A DNA stretch of 64,000 bases, taken from assembly GCF_013410665.1 (NCBI RefSeq), contig NZ_JACCFM010000001.1:1178001-1242000 (forward strand), in the 5' to 3' direction. A program made the translations under genes and the position numbers. This DNA is from Leifsonia psychrotolerans. GTDB taxonomy: Bacteria > Actinomycetota > Actinomycetes > Actinomycetales > Microbacteriaceae. The notes beneath the pieces were generated by a model. It saw nothing but the letters and a program-made list of their open reading frames with translations. It searched no databases and was not told the DNA's origin. Every line of letters starts with the position of its first letter. The first letter of the stretch is position 1. Positions 28,216 to 38,340 of the stretch are shown one piece after another.

Positions 28216-28830
28216 ATGAACACTGCCCGAAATGTTCTACCGAATTTCGCTGACGATGCCACACGATTGGCCGAATTCGGTCCGCCCATTTTCGGTTTCG
28301 TGCCGCAGGCCGCGCTGCTGGAGCGCGGATGGAGTTGGTTCGGCCGGGACGGCGCACACCTCGAAGCCCAGGCACATTATTGGCTCGCCGATGCGCATGG
28401 TGACTTCGGTCTTCGACAGACAGCCCGTGGCATGATGGGCAGGGAATTTCGCGGTTTTGTCTTCACCGATGTTCCTGGTTCGAGCGGTCGCCGGGGCGAT
28501 CCGGTGCGCGACGCACTCTCCCTGCATCTGGCGCAGGTCGTGAACAGCTACCGCACATCGCATTACGAGGTGGGTTCTGGTCTCCGGCCGGAGCGACAGG
28601 CGCGACGGCAGCAGTACATCGACGCTGCTCCGGGCGAACCCGCCACCATCGATTTTCAGCGGCGTCGCACCCCTCCCGGTGACACACGGGTAGATTCTCG
28701 GTCCGCCGTGCGAGTGACCTGCGCCGAGTTCAGCGCATTCGCCACCACGAAGGCAGGACGAATCGTCACCCTCGTGCTCCACCGCGACGACACCCGTCGC
28801 GTCGAGGTGAGACTCGTCCGCGTGCTTTAG
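28216..28830 (+). CDS. Hypothetical protein
   Basis: I do not recognise this 204-residue protein. It has no hydrophobic segment and no cysteine cluster. The N-terminal half (RGWSWFGRDGAHLEAQAHYWLADAHG) is Trp/His-rich and the C-terminal half is Arg-rich (LRPERQARRQQY, QRRRTPPGDTR). It lies between ctaA and ctaB; the gap to ctaA is 85 bases and it is convergent with ctaB. The frame is open upstream of the chosen ATG, and a GTG at 28210 is possible. It is probably a real gene: it keeps the strong GC third-position bias of its neighbours. Confidence 0.55.
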   Translation: MNTARNVLPNFADDATRLAEFGPPIFGFVPQAALLERGWSWFGRDGAHLEAQAHYWLADAHGDFGLRQTARGMMGREFRGFVFTDVPGSSGRRGDPVRDALSLHLAQVVNSYRTSHYEVGSGLRPERQARRQQYIDAAPGEPATIDFQRRRTPPGDTRVDSRSAVRVTCAEFSAFATTKAGRIVTLVLHRDDTRRVEVRLVRVL

Positions 28831-28843
28831 CGGTTCAGGCGGA

Positions 28844-29764
28844 TCAGAAAGGTAACAGTGGGTCGATTCCCACGGCCAGAAACAGCAACGTGAGGTAAGC
28901 GATCGAGCCGTGGAAGACCCGCATGGGCGAAACGTGCTCGTGACGGATAGCGAGGTTGTAGAGACGATGCGTCTCGTAGACGAACCATCCTCCTGTCACG
29001 AGTGCGACGGCCGTGTAGACCACGCCCATGTCAGCGATGGGGATCAACAGCAGTGAGCAGGCGACGGTTGCCCAGGCATACAGGATGACCTGAAGGCCGA
29101 CCTGCACACGGCCACGCACGACGGCCAGCATCGGTACTCCAGCCGCCTGGTAGTCGGCGCGGTACTTCATCGACAACGGCCAGTAGTGCGGCGGCGTCCA
29201 GAGGAAGATGATCGCGAAGAGAATGAACGGCGTCCAGGACAGGTCGTTCGTGACCGCCGCCCAGCCGATCAAGACGGGCATGCAGCCGGCGACACCACCC
29301 CAGACGATGTTCTGGGCCGTGCGACGCTTGAGAATGAGCGTGTAGAACACAACGTACAAGAGGATCGCGCCGAGTGAGAGCGCTGCGGCGAGCAGGTTGG
29401 TGAAGAGCCAGAGCCAACCGATCGAGAAGATTCCCAGAGCCCACGCAAAAACAAGTGCCTGACGATCGGTGAGCTCACCGGTCACGAGCGGGCGCCCCTT
29501 GGTGCGCTTCATCACCCGGTCGATATCACGGTCGAAGTAGCAGTTGAATGCGCCCGCAGAACCGGCGCTGCACGCACCACCGATCAGCGTCGCCAGAACC
29601 AGCCAGAAGTCGGGAAGGCCTTGCTTTGCCAGAATCATGGTCGGAGCTGTCACGACCAGTAGCAGTTCGACCACTCGCGGTTTCGTCAGGGCCACGTAGG
29701 CCTTGATTGTCTGGCGGATACCCATTCGTCCGCTATCGGTACGAGTTGTTACGGCGACGTCCAT
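28844..29764 (-). CDS. ctaB: Protoheme IX farnesyltransferase (heme O synthase)
   Basis: This 306-residue UbiA-family enzyme joins heme B and farnesyl diphosphate to make heme O. It shows the allylic diphosphate-binding [19 protein letters not shown], with the NxxxDxxxD metal site, the conserved second-site [19 protein letters not shown], and about nine hydrophobic helices. The ATG at 29764 has AGAGGAG upstream. It is divergent from tkt and convergent with the unknown gene. Confidence 0.95.
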   Translation of the reverse strand: MDVAVTTRTDSGRMGIRQTIKAYVALTKPRVVELLLVVTAPTMILAKQGLPDFWLVLATLIGGACSAGSAGAFNCYFDRDIDRVMKRTKGRPLVTGELTDRQALVFAWALGIFSIGWLWLFTNLLAAALSLGAILLYVVFYTLILKRRTAQNIVWGGVAGCMPVLIGWAAVTNDLSWTPFILFAIIFLWTPPHYWPLSMKYRADYQAAGVPMLAVVRGRVQVGLQVILYAWATVACSLLLIPIADMGVVYTAVALVTGGWFVYETHRLYNLAIRHEHVSPMRVFHGSIAYLTLLFLAVGIDPLLPF

Positions 29765-29869
29765 TGCTCCTCTAACGCTCTGCTGTCCTCCTGATTCTAG
29801 GCCACTTGTTCAAGGAGGCCTGGGCGCGCCCGCGCAGGTCCGCGTCGCACGTGTGAGGGTGGCCGGGAA

Positions 29870-29900
29870 TCGACATTGCGGGTTCGGTGCTCCGTATACT
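29870..29900 (+). promoter_or_regulatory. Candidate promoter of the tkt operon
   Basis: A -35-like TCGACA at 29870-29875 and a -10-like TATACT at 29895-29900 are separated by 19 bases. This would place the transcript start near 29907, about 155 bases ahead of tkt. The spacing is long, so it is only a candidate. Confidence 0.35.
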
Positions 29901-29922
29901 GGGAGAGCTCCCCGAATTCGAT

Positions 29923-29966
29923 GTGATAGCACCCCCGCGCAGATCAGCGGTGGGAGCCCCTATCAC
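29923..29966 (+). promoter_or_regulatory. Structured 5' leader element ahead of tkt
   Basis: GTGATAG (29923-29929) pairs with CTATCAC (29960-29966). Inside it CCCCCGC (29932-29938) pairs with GCGGTGGG (29947-29954), with one bulged T. The element would lie near the 5' end of the tkt message. It could be a leader hairpin or, as DNA, an operator. No known riboswitch class was recognised. Confidence 0.4.
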
Positions 29967-30061
29967 TACGAAACCGATGATGTCGACGGGCGCGCTACAC
30001 CTCAATTGGGAGCGGGTTTTCGACAACCTGCCCTCTGTGTCTCTAGAAGGGTCAAGAACAA

Positions 30062-32155
30062 GTGGCAGCATTGCAGTGGGATTCGATCGACAACAAGGCC
30101 GTGGACACCGCGCGAATTCTCGCAGCGGACGCCGTCGAAAAGGTGGGTAATGGGCACCCGGGCACGGCCATGAGCCTGGCCCCCGCTGCCTACCTCCTGT
30201 TTCAGAAGGTCATGCGCCGTGACCCCGCAGACAAGGACTGGCTCGGTCGCGACCGTTTCATCCTCTCGGTCGGCCACAGTTCGCTCACCCAGTACGTTCA
30301 GCTCTATTTCGGCGGCTACGGCCTCGAACTCGATGATCTCAAGGCGCTGCGCACCTGGGGCTCGCTCACACCCGGACACCCTGAGTTCGGGCACACGGAC
30401 GGTGTTGAGATCACGACCGGACCACTCGGCCAGGGCCTCGCCTCTGCGGTTGGCTTTGCCTACGCGGCCCGCTACGAGCGTGGCCTGTTCGATCCCGAGG
30501 CCGATGCCGGCACCAGCCCGTTCGACCACTTCGTCTACGTGATCGCCGGCGACGGCGACCTGCAGGAAGGCATCACGAGCGAGGCGTCCTCGCTCGCCGG
30601 CCACCAGCAGCTTGGCAACCTGATCGCGATCTACGACAGCAACCAGATCTCGATCGAAGACGACACCAACATCGCTTTCACCGAAGACGTTCACGCCCGC
30701 TACGAGGCATACAACTGGCACGTCCAGGTCGTCGACTGGAAGAAGACCGGCGAATATGTTGAAGACGTCGCCGAGCTGAACGACGCTATCGAGGCGGCCA
30801 AGGCCGTGACCGACAAGCCGTCGCTGATCATCCTGAAGACCATCATTGGCTGGCCGAGCCCGAAGAAGCAGAACACCGGAAAAATTCACGGCTCTGCACT
30901 CGGCGCCGAAGAGCTTGCCGCTGTGAAGGAGGTGCTCGGTTTCGATCCAGCACAAACCTTCGAGGTGGCAGACGAGGTTATCGCCCACACCCGGCAGGCC
31001 CTCGTGCGCGGTGCAGCAGAGCACGCCGAGTGGAACGTGGCCTTCGACGCCTGGGCGGCGGCGAACCCGGAGCGCAAGATCCTGCTTGACCGTATCCTCA
31101 CCGGCGAACTGCCGGAGGGTGTCGCAGAGGCACTCCCGGTGTTCGATCGGGGCACCGAAGTCTCGACCCGTGCCGCTTCCGGCAAGGTGTTGAACGCACT
31201 TGGACCCGTCATCCCCGAGTTGTGGGGCGGCTCAGCCGACCTCGCCGAGTCCAACAACACCACGATCGCCGGTGCAGCATCGTTCGTTCCGAGCGAGCAC
31301 TCCACGCACGAGTGGACCGGAAACACGTACGGCCGCGTGCTGCACTTCGGCATCCGTGAACACGCGATGGCTGCGATCCTGAACGGCATCGTGCTGCACG
31401 GCAACACGCGTGCCTTCGGCGGAACCTTCCTGATTTTCAGCGACTACATGCGCCCGGCAGTGCGTCTCGCCGCCCTCATGAAGGTGCCGTCGATCTTCGT
31501 CTGGACCCACGACTCCGTGGCACTCGGCGAGGATGGCCCCACCCACCAGCCGATCGAACAGCTGGCCACCCTGCGCGCCATTCCCGGCCTCGACATCGTG
31601 CGCCCCGGCGACGCCAACGAGACCGCGTGGGCGTGGAAGACGATCCTCGAACGTCGCAACGGCCCGGCCGGGCTCGCCCTGACCCGCCAGAACATCCCGG
31701 TGTTCGAGCGCGGCGACGGCGCAGCATCCGGTGACGTCTTCGCTTCGGCCGAATTCGTCGCGAAGGGTGCCTATGTTCTCGCCGAGGCTCCGAATGGCAC
31801 ACCCGACGTGATCCTGATCGCCACGGGTTCCGAAGTGCAGCTGGCTGTTGAGGCTCGCGAGGCGCTGAAGGCACAGGGCGTCAACGCTCGCGTCGTCTCC
31901 GCACCGTGCCTGGAGTGGTTCGAAGAGCAGACGGATGAGTACCGCGAGTCGGTGCTGCCGAGGGCGATCACTGCACGGGTATCGGTTGAGGCCGGAATCG
32001 CGTTGACCTGGACAGGCTATGTCGGCGACACGGGTCGCAGCGTCTCGATCGAGCACTTCGGTGCCTCGGCCGATTACAAGACGTTGTTCCGCGAATTCGG
32101 TATGACAACGGAAGCCGTCGTCGCCGCAGCCCAGGATTCCCTCGCCGCGCACTAG
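30062..32155 (+). CDS. tkt: Transketolase
   Basis: This 697-residue thiamine-diphosphate enzyme moves two-carbon units between sugar phosphates in the non-oxidative pentose pathway. Marks are [17 protein letters not shown] near the start, [29 protein letters not shown], the cofactor motif GDGDLQEG...YDSNQISIE, the pyrimidine-domain [14 protein letters not shown], and [19 protein letters not shown]. The GTG at 30062 follows AGAAGGG. It heads the pentose-phosphate operon tkt-tal-pgi-zwf-opcA-pgl. Confidence 0.97.
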   Translation: MAALQWDSIDNKAVDTARILAADAVEKVGNGHPGTAMSLAPAAYLLFQKVMRRDPADKDWLGRDRFILSVGHSSLTQYVQLYFGGYGLELDDLKALRTWGSLTPGHPEFGHTDGVEITTGPLGQGLASAVGFAYAARYERGLFDPEADAGTSPFDHFVYVIAGDGDLQEGITSEASSLAGHQQLGNLIAIYDSNQISIEDDTNIAFTEDVHARYEAYNWHVQVVDWKKTGEYVEDVAELNDAIEAAKAVTDKPSLIILKTIIGWPSPKKQNTGKIHGSALGAEELAAVKEVLGFDPAQTFEVADEVIAHTRQALVRGAAEHAEWNVAFDAWAAANPERKILLDRILTGELPEGVAEALPVFDRGTEVSTRAASGKVLNALGPVIPELWGGSADLAESNNTTIAGAASFVPSEHSTHEWTGNTYGRVLHFGIREHAMAAILNGIVLHGNTRAFGGTFLIFSDYMRPAVRLAALMKVPSIFVWTHDSVALGEDGPTHQPIEQLATLRAIPGLDIVRPGDANETAWAWKTILERRNGPAGLALTRQNIPVFERGDGAASGDVFASAEFVAKGAYVLAEAPNGTPDVILIATGSEVQLAVEAREALKAQGVNARVVSAPCLEWFEEQTDEYRESVLPRAITARVSVEAGIALTWTGYVGDTGRSVSIEHFGASADYKTLFREFGMTTEAVVAAAQDSLAAH

Positions 32156-32209
32156 GTGCCGATGCACCGCTCGCTTGATACAGCACAGCATTTGAAGGAG
32201 AAAGACATT

Positions 32210-33331
32210 ATGACTGAAACCACTCCCCTCGCCCAGCTTTCCGCTGCTGGCGTCAGCATCTGGCTCGATGACCTCTCGCGCGACCGCATCGTCTCCGGTG
32301 GACTGCAGAAACTGATTGACGAGAAGAACGTCGTCGGCGTCACGACCAACCCGACGATCTTCGCGGGGGCCCTCAGCAAGGGCGAAGCGTATGCCGAGCA
32401 GGTGGCGTCACTCGCCGCAGCGAACTCCAGCGTCGCCAACGCCGTGTTCGAGATCACCACTGACGACGTGGCCGCAGCCAGCGACATCTTCCGTCCGGTC
32501 TATGACCGCAGTAACGGTGTCGATGGTCGCGTCTCGATCGAGGTCGAACCGGGCCTCGCCCACGACAGCGCTGGGACCGTCGCCCAGGCCAAGCAGCTCT
32601 GGGCCAAGGTCGATCGCGTCAACGCCATGATCAAGATCCCGGCGACCATTGCCGGTCTTGAAGCCATCACAGAGACGATCGCGCTCGGTATCAGCGTCAA
32701 CGTGACGTTGATCTTCAGCCTCGAGCGTCACCGCCAGGTCATCAACGCGTACCTGTCTGGCCTGGAGAAGGCGAAGGCTGCAGGCATCGACCTGTCGACG
32801 ATCCACTCCGTGGCCTCGTTCTTTGTGTCGCGCGTCGACACCGAGATCAACAACCGCCTCGAAGCAATCGGCACCGACGCCGCACTCGCTCTGAAGAGCC
32901 AGGCCGGCGTCGCCAACGCACAGCTGGCCTATCAGGTGTACGAGCAGGAATTCGCCAGCGAGCGAGCCGTCGGCCTGTGTGCAGCCGGCGCCAACAAGCA
33001 GCGTCCGCTCTGGGCCTCGACCGGTGTCAAAGACCCGTCGCTGCCCGACACCCTCTACGTGACCAACTTGGTCGCCCCGGAGGTCGTCAACACCATGCCG
33101 GAGAAGACCATGGAGGCGACCTTCGACCACGGCGTCATTCCGGCCGACTCCGTCACGGGCTCCTACGCCGCAGCCAACGCTGTGCTCGACGCGCTGGCCG
33201 CCCAGGGCATCTCGTATGACGATGTCACACGGGTGCTCGAAGAAGAAGGTGTCGCGAAGTTCATCGTTTCGTGGGATGAACTACTCGAAACTGTCGCCAC
33301 CGCCCTCGGCGCCGCACCGGTTACGGCGTAA
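32210..33331 (+). CDS. tal: Transaldolase
   Basis: The 373-residue enzyme transfers dihydroxyacetone units between sugar phosphates. Transaldolase marks are [13 protein letters not shown] near the N-terminus and the Schiff-base lysine in [29 protein letters not shown] and [13 protein letters not shown] follow. It is of the long actinobacterial type. A strong GAAGGAG ends ten bases before the ATG at 32210. The gap to tkt is 54 bases and pgi starts two bases after its stop. Confidence 0.96.
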   Translation: MTETTPLAQLSAAGVSIWLDDLSRDRIVSGGLQKLIDEKNVVGVTTNPTIFAGALSKGEAYAEQVASLAAANSSVANAVFEITTDDVAAASDIFRPVYDRSNGVDGRVSIEVEPGLAHDSAGTVAQAKQLWAKVDRVNAMIKIPATIAGLEAITETIALGISVNVTLIFSLERHRQVINAYLSGLEKAKAAGIDLSTIHSVASFFVSRVDTEINNRLEAIGTDAALALKSQAGVANAQLAYQVYEQEFASERAVGLCAAGANKQRPLWASTGVKDPSLPDTLYVTNLVAPEVVNTMPEKTMEATFDHGVIPADSVTGSYAAANAVLDALAAQGISYDDVTRVLEEEGVAKFIVSWDELLETVATALGAAPVTA

Positions 33332-33333
33332 CC

Positions 33334-34941
33334 ATGAGCTTCCGCATCTCGGTGAGCGGTGCGGCGGCTGAGGCCGTCCGCACCGCGGTTCCTGCGCTCG
33401 TCGACGACCTCGTCGCATCCGGCATCACGGCGTTGGACCCAGCGCTGTGGGGTCCCGCGGCGGAGGATGAGGCCAGTAAGCGTCTCGGCTGGACTGAGTC
33501 CGTCGTCGTTTCACGCCCGCTCCTGCCTGAGATCCTCGCACTGCGTGACGAGTTGCGGGCCCAGGGAGTCACCCACATCGCCTTGGCCGGCATGGGCGGC
33601 TCGTCGCTGGCACCCGAGGTCATCACGCGCACCGCGGGCGTCGAACTCACTGTGCTCGACGCCACAGATCCAGGTCAGGTGCTCGCAGCACTCACCGATC
33701 GTTTGGCCCAGACAGCGCTGGTCGTCTCATCGAAGTCGGGTTCAACGGTTGAGACCGATAGCCAGCGTCGTGTCTTCGAGCGTGCTTTCGAGGCCGCCGG
33801 AATCGATCCGGTCGAGCGCATCATCATCGTGACCGACCCGGGCTCTCCGTTGGAAGCATCGGCCCATGAAGCGGGCTACCGCGTCTTCAACGCCGACCCG
33901 AATATCGGCGGCCGTTACTCCGCTCTGACCGCCTTCGGACTGGTCCCCTCCGGCCTGGCCGGCGTCGATATCGCAGAACTGCTCGACGAGGCCGAATCGA
34001 TTTCTTTGGCCCTGGCTATCGACTCGCCCGACAATCCCGGGCTCGTGCTGGGCGCGGCCATCGCCGCAACCTCGCCGCGACGCGACAAACTGGCCATCGT
34101 CGCCGACGGTACCCACATCGTGGGCTTCCCCGACTGGGCTGAGCAGCTCATCGCGGAATCCACCGGAAAGAACAGCACCGGCATCCTGCCTGTCGTATTG
34201 GGCACGAATGCTCCCGAGCTCACCGAGAATCTGGCCGATCTCCAGGTGCTTCGCGTAGTTGACGACGCCGGCGTCCATATCTTTGGCGACCATGGCGGTC
34301 GTGACGAGATCCGCGTCAGTGGCACCCTCGGAGCGGCGTTCTTGGTCTGGGAGTACGCCACGGTTGTCGCCGGCCGTCTGCTCGGTATCAACCCATTCGA
34401 CCAACCCGACGTGGAATCGGCGAAGGTCGCCACCCGCGGCCTTCTCGACGCCCGGCCGGAACCCGAACCCGCGGCGTTCATTTCGGATGGCATCGAGGTC
34501 CGCGGCACTCCACACGTCATCGGTGCGGCCAGCGACCTGGCCTCAGCCGTCGATGCACTCTTAGAAGAGCTGGGTCCCGACGGCTACGTCTCGATCCAGG
34601 CGTACGTCGACCGTCTCGCTTTGCCCGAGCTCGAACAGACTCGTGACCTTGTCGCCGCACTCTGCCACCGCCCGGTCACGTTCGGCTGGGGCCCACGGTT
34701 CCTGCACTCGACCGGGCAATTCCATAAGGGCGGACCGGCCACCGGTGTCTTCCTGCAAATTCTGGCCACACCGGCCGAGGATCTCGACATTCCCGACCGA
34801 CCGTTCACGTTCGGGCAACTTATCCAAGCCCAAGCCAGCGGCGACGCCAGTGTGCTCGCTGAGCATGGGCGCCCTGTGCTCACGCTCACGTTGACGCAAC
34901 CGGCATCGAACCTCACCGTGCTGTTCGACGCCTTGCGCTAA
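33334..34941 (+). CDS. pgi: Glucose-6-phosphate isomerase
   Basis: This 535-residue enzyme interconverts glucose-6-phosphate and fructose-6-phosphate, so the operon links to glycolysis. It has two SIS (sugar isomerase) domains: GMGGSSLAPEVITR and VVSSKSGSTVETDSQRR in the first, and GGRYSALTAFGLVPSGLAG after it. GPRFLHSTGQFHKGGP near the C-terminus is also typical. It has the actinobacterial/Xanthomonas-type layout rather than the classical E. coli Pgi signature. It lies two bases after tal and 30 before zwf. Confidence 0.93.
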   Translation: MSFRISVSGAAAEAVRTAVPALVDDLVASGITALDPALWGPAAEDEASKRLGWTESVVVSRPLLPEILALRDELRAQGVTHIALAGMGGSSLAPEVITRTAGVELTVLDATDPGQVLAALTDRLAQTALVVSSKSGSTVETDSQRRVFERAFEAAGIDPVERIIIVTDPGSPLEASAHEAGYRVFNADPNIGGRYSALTAFGLVPSGLAGVDIAELLDEAESISLALAIDSPDNPGLVLGAAIAATSPRRDKLAIVADGTHIVGFPDWAEQLIAESTGKNSTGILPVVLGTNAPELTENLADLQVLRVVDDAGVHIFGDHGGRDEIRVSGTLGAAFLVWEYATVVAGRLLGINPFDQPDVESAKVATRGLLDARPEPEPAAFISDGIEVRGTPHVIGAASDLASAVDALLEELGPDGYVSIQAYVDRLALPELEQTRDLVAALCHRPVTFGWGPRFLHSTGQFHKGGPATGVFLQILATPAEDLDIPDRPFTFGQLIQAQASGDASVLAEHGRPVLTLTLTQPASNLTVLFDALR

Positions 34942-34971
34942 CAGTCCGTCCGTTTTCTCAAAAGGAGCCGC

Positions 34972-36513
34972 ATGTCCCCGGTGGAAATTACTCCGGAGTT
35001 CAACCCGCTGCGTTCGCCCTCCGACTATCGCCTCAACCGCATAGCCGGACCATCGAGTCTCGTCATTTTTGGCGTCACCGGGGATCTGTCGCGTAAGAAA
35101 CTCATGCCCGCCGTCTATGACCTTGCCAACCGGGGGCTCCTACCGCCCGGGTTCGCTCTCGTCGGGTTCGCCCGACGGGATTGGGATGACCAGGATTTCA
35201 TGAAGGTCGTCTACGACGCCGTCAAGGAATATTCGCGGACGGAATTCCATGAGGATGTCTGGGCACAGCTGGCTGAGGGCATCCGTTTCGTCTCCGGAAC
35301 CTTCGACGACGACGACTCCTTCGAGCGGCTGAAGACGACCATCGATGCGCTGGATCGGGAGCGTGGAACCATGGGAAACCATGCGTTCTACCTCTCGATC
35401 CCGCCCAAGGCGTTCCCCCAGGTCACCGAGCAGCTGCGTCGTTCGGGTCTCGCCGATCAGAAGAAGGATCAGTGGCGCCGCGTTGTGATCGAGAAGCCGT
35501 TTGGCAGCGACCTGAAAACAGCCCGCGAGTTGAACGACGTCGTCGAGTCCGTGTTCCCACCCGACTCCGTGTTTCGCATCGACCACTATCTCGGTAAAGA
35601 GACGGTGCAAAACATTTTGGCCCTGCGCTTCGCAAACCAAATGTTCGAGCCGCTCTGGAACGCGAACCACGTCGACCACGTGCAGATCACAATGGCTGAA
35701 GACATTGGAGTCGGTGGTCGAGCCGGCTACTACGACGGGATCGGCGCCGCCCGCGACGTCATCCAGAATCATCTCCTACAGCTTCTGGCGCTCACCGCGA
35801 TGGAAGAACCGATTTCGTTCGATGCGGCAGACCTCCGGAACGAGAAGGAGAAGGTTCTGGCCTCCGTGCGTCTCCCCGAGGATCTCGGAACGGGCACGGC
35901 GCGTGGTCAGTACGGCGGAGGCTGGCAGGGCGGTGAGAAGGTTCTCGGCTTCCTCGAAGAAGACGGGATGAACCCCGAATCGCTCACCGAAACGTATGCG
36001 GCTTTGCGCCTTGAGATCGACACTCGTCGGTGGTCCGGCGTTCCGTTCTACCTCCGTGCGGGTAAGCGTCTGGGGCGCCGTGTGACCGAGATCGCTGTGG
36101 TCTTCAAACGCGCTCCCCAGTATCTCTTCGCCGCAAGCCAGACCGCTGAACTCGGTCAGAACGCCCTGGTCATCCGGGTTCAGCCCGACGAGGGCGTGAC
36201 GATCCGGTTCGGTTCGAAGGTGCCCGGAGTGGGCATGCAGGTGCGCGATGTCACGATGGACTTCGGCTACGGGCACGCGTTCACCGAGGCCAGCCCCGAA
36301 GCCTACGAACGTCTCATTCTCGACGTGCTGCTGGGCGACCCGCCGCTGTTCCCGCGGCACGAAGAGGTTGAGCTTTCCTGGAAGATTCTCGACCCGATCG
36401 AAGAGTACTGGGCGGGCCAAGGCCAGCCGGAACAGTACCGTCCCGGCACGTGGGGTCCCGAATCCGCCGATAAACTTTTGGCCCGCGACGGCCGCACCTG
36501 GAGGCGACCATGA
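34972..36513 (+). CDS. zwf: Glucose-6-phosphate 1-dehydrogenase
   Basis: This 513-residue enzyme oxidises glucose-6-phosphate to 6-phosphogluconolactone and makes NADPH. It has the Rossmann motif GVTGDLSRKKLMPAVYDL, the active-site RIDHYLGKETVQN (substrate-binding Asp-His), and VVIEKPFGSDLKTA. PLFPRHEEVELSWKILDP is near the C-terminus. AAAAGGAG lies upstream of the ATG at 34972. The stop overlaps the opcA start by four bases (ATGA). Confidence 0.97.
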   Translation: MSPVEITPEFNPLRSPSDYRLNRIAGPSSLVIFGVTGDLSRKKLMPAVYDLANRGLLPPGFALVGFARRDWDDQDFMKVVYDAVKEYSRTEFHEDVWAQLAEGIRFVSGTFDDDDSFERLKTTIDALDRERGTMGNHAFYLSIPPKAFPQVTEQLRRSGLADQKKDQWRRVVIEKPFGSDLKTARELNDVVESVFPPDSVFRIDHYLGKETVQNILALRFANQMFEPLWNANHVDHVQITMAEDIGVGGRAGYYDGIGAARDVIQNHLLQLLALTAMEEPISFDAADLRNEKEKVLASVRLPEDLGTGTARGQYGGGWQGGEKVLGFLEEDGMNPESLTETYAALRLEIDTRRWSGVPFYLRAGKRLGRRVTEIAVVFKRAPQYLFAASQTAELGQNALVIRVQPDEGVTIRFGSKVPGVGMQVRDVTMDFGYGHAFTEASPEAYERLILDVLLGDPPLFPRHEEVELSWKILDPIEEYWAGQGQPEQYRPGTWGPESADKLLARDGRTWRRP

Positions 36514-37478
36514 TCGTCGATCTACCCGACACCAACACATCAAAGATCTCGAAGGCTCTGGTACGCATTCGTGAAGAGGGTGGCGCTGTGGCTCTCGGCC
36601 GCGTACTGACCCTCATCATCGCTGCAACGCATGGGCATGAGGAAGAAGCGATCGAGGCCGCCAACGACGCGTCGCGTGAGCATCCGATGCGCGTCATCGT
36701 GGTGTCGACCACTGGCGCGGATACCCCTACGACGGATGCCGCGGCGCGCGTCGACGCAGAGATTCGCGTCGGCGGCGATGCCGGCGCCAGCGAGGTCATC
36801 GTTCTGCGTATCTACGGCGAGGCTGCCGCCGACCCCGAAAGCCTCGTGACGGGTCTGCTGCTCCCCGATGCTCCAGTCGTCGCCTGGTGGCCCGGTGAAG
36901 CACCCGAAATACCCGCCGAGTCGCCACTGGGTCGAATCGCCTACCGTCGAATCACCGACGCATCGGCGCGCCCCAACCCCCAGGAAGCGTTGCACCGACT
37001 GTGCACGACCTACCGACCGGGCGACACCGACTTCGCGTGGACGCGGCTCACCCTGTGGCGTGCTCAGCTTGCTGCCGTCCTGGACCAGCCTCCCTACGAA
37101 GCGGTGACGGCGGTTCAGGTGACCGGTGCCGCCGACTCCCCCTCGACCGCACTCCTTGCGGCTTGGCTGCAGATGGCCTTGCAGGTTCCCGTCGACTACG
37201 AGCTCACCACCGGCCCGCTCGCCAACGGCATCCGTGGCGTGCAGCTCACCCGCGCATCAGGCGTGATTTCTTTGAATCGTGAGATACCCGACGTGGCCAC
37301 CCTGGTTCAGCCCGGCCAGCCCACGCAGGATCTGTCCTTGAAACGCCGCAACCTGCGCGACTGCCTGGCCGATGAGCTGCGACGTCTCGACCCCGACGAA
37401 TTGTACGGTCAGGTCATCACGCGGGGATTGCCCGACCTGGCTGATCCCGTCGCCCAACAGATCGGAGTCACCTCGTGA
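36510..37478 (+). CDS. opcA: Glucose-6-phosphate dehydrogenase assembly protein OpcA
   Basis: This 322-residue protein helps assemble and activate Zwf and is known from actinobacteria and cyanobacteria. Family features are the N-terminal DLPDTNTSKISKALVRIREE, the central LLPDAPVVAWWPGE and the YRPGDTDFAWTRLTLWR segment. It has no membrane helix. Its start overlaps zwf (ATGA) and its end overlaps pgl (GTGA), so the three proteins are coupled in translation. Confidence 0.94.
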   Translation: MIVDLPDTNTSKISKALVRIREEGGAVALGRVLTLIIAATHGHEEEAIEAANDASREHPMRVIVVSTTGADTPTTDAAARVDAEIRVGGDAGASEVIVLRIYGEAAADPESLVTGLLLPDAPVVAWWPGEAPEIPAESPLGRIAYRRITDASARPNPQEALHRLCTTYRPGDTDFAWTRLTLWRAQLAAVLDQPPYEAVTAVQVTGAADSPSTALLAAWLQMALQVPVDYELTTGPLANGIRGVQLTRASGVISLNREIPDVATLVQPGQPTQDLSLKRRNLRDCLADELRRLDPDELYGQVITRGLPDLADPVAQQIGVTS

Positions 37479-38245
37479 CGAACGAACGGCGCGTGCTTGT
37501 GCACGCCGACAAGCAGTCCTTGGCCGGTTCAGTCGCTGCGCGATTCATCACGAAGACCGTCGATATCCTCGACGAAAACGATGTTGCGACTGTGGTCCTG
37601 ACCGGTGGCAGCGTCGGCATTGGAGTGCTCGAGGCCATCAACGCCTCCGCAGCCCGCGACACCATCGACTGGAAACGAGTGCAGTTTTGGTGGGGTGACG
37701 AGCGGTGGCTACCGCGGGGCGATTCCGAACGCAATGAGGGCCAAGCCCGGTCGGCGCTGCTTGACCACATCGCCGTCCCGCCCGGGAACATCCATGCCTT
37801 CGCCGCGTCAGACGACGGTGTCTCGCTTGAGGATGCGGCCACCGCGTATGCCACAGAGCTCGCTGCCGCCGCACCCGATGGTGACGACTATCCCCGGTTT
37901 GACATCACATTTCTCGGTGTCGGTCCAGATGGCCATATCGCCTCGCTCTTCCCCCATATGAACGGCATCCGTGAGACGGAATCAAGCGTCGTCGCGGTGC
38001 ACAACTCCCCCAAGCCGCCGCCCGAACGGCTGAGCCTTACACGTCCCGCACTGAATTCGTCGGAACGCGTCTGGTTGGTTCTGGCCGGCGCCGACAAGGC
38101 ATCAGCGCTTGGCCTCGCCTTAGCCGGAGCGAGTCGCGACGAAGTTCCCGTCGCCGGCATCAAGGGTCGACGCCGCACGGTCTTCTTCGTCGACAAGACG
38201 GCCGCCGCTGAAGTTCCGTCGAACCTGATTGCGCCGAGCTACTAA
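37475..38245 (+). CDS. pgl: 6-phosphogluconolactonase
   Basis: This 256-residue enzyme of the glucosamine-6-phosphate isomerase fold hydrolyses the product of Zwf. Family marks are LTGGSVGIGVLEAI, FWWGDERWLPRGDSERNEG and FLGVGPDGHIASLFP. The GTG start at 37475 overlaps opcA by four bases. No 6-phosphogluconate dehydrogenase gene (gnd) follows, so the next step is encoded elsewhere. A strong hairpin ends the operon. Confidence 0.95.
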   Translation: MTNERRVLVHADKQSLAGSVAARFITKTVDILDENDVATVVLTGGSVGIGVLEAINASAARDTIDWKRVQFWWGDERWLPRGDSERNEGQARSALLDHIAVPPGNIHAFAASDDGVSLEDAATAYATELAAAAPDGDDYPRFDITFLGVGPDGHIASLFPHMNGIRETESSVVAVHNSPKPPPERLSLTRPALNSSERVWLVLAGADKASALGLALAGASRDEVPVAGIKGRRRTVFFVDKTAAAEVPSNLIAPSY

Positions 38246-38273
38246 AACCCGCGCTGTCACAGGCACGCACACG

Positions 38274-38306
38274 TGTGGCCCGGTTGATTCATTCAACCGG
38301 GCCACA
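38274..38306. terminator. Bidirectional intrinsic terminator
   Basis: A perfect 14-bp stem (38274-38287 with 38293-38306) with loop TTCAT lies between the convergent pgl and rbpA genes. Confidence 0.85.
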
Positions 38307-38340
38307 TTCGCGTCTGTCTGGCATTGCGCCAGCGCGTCGA

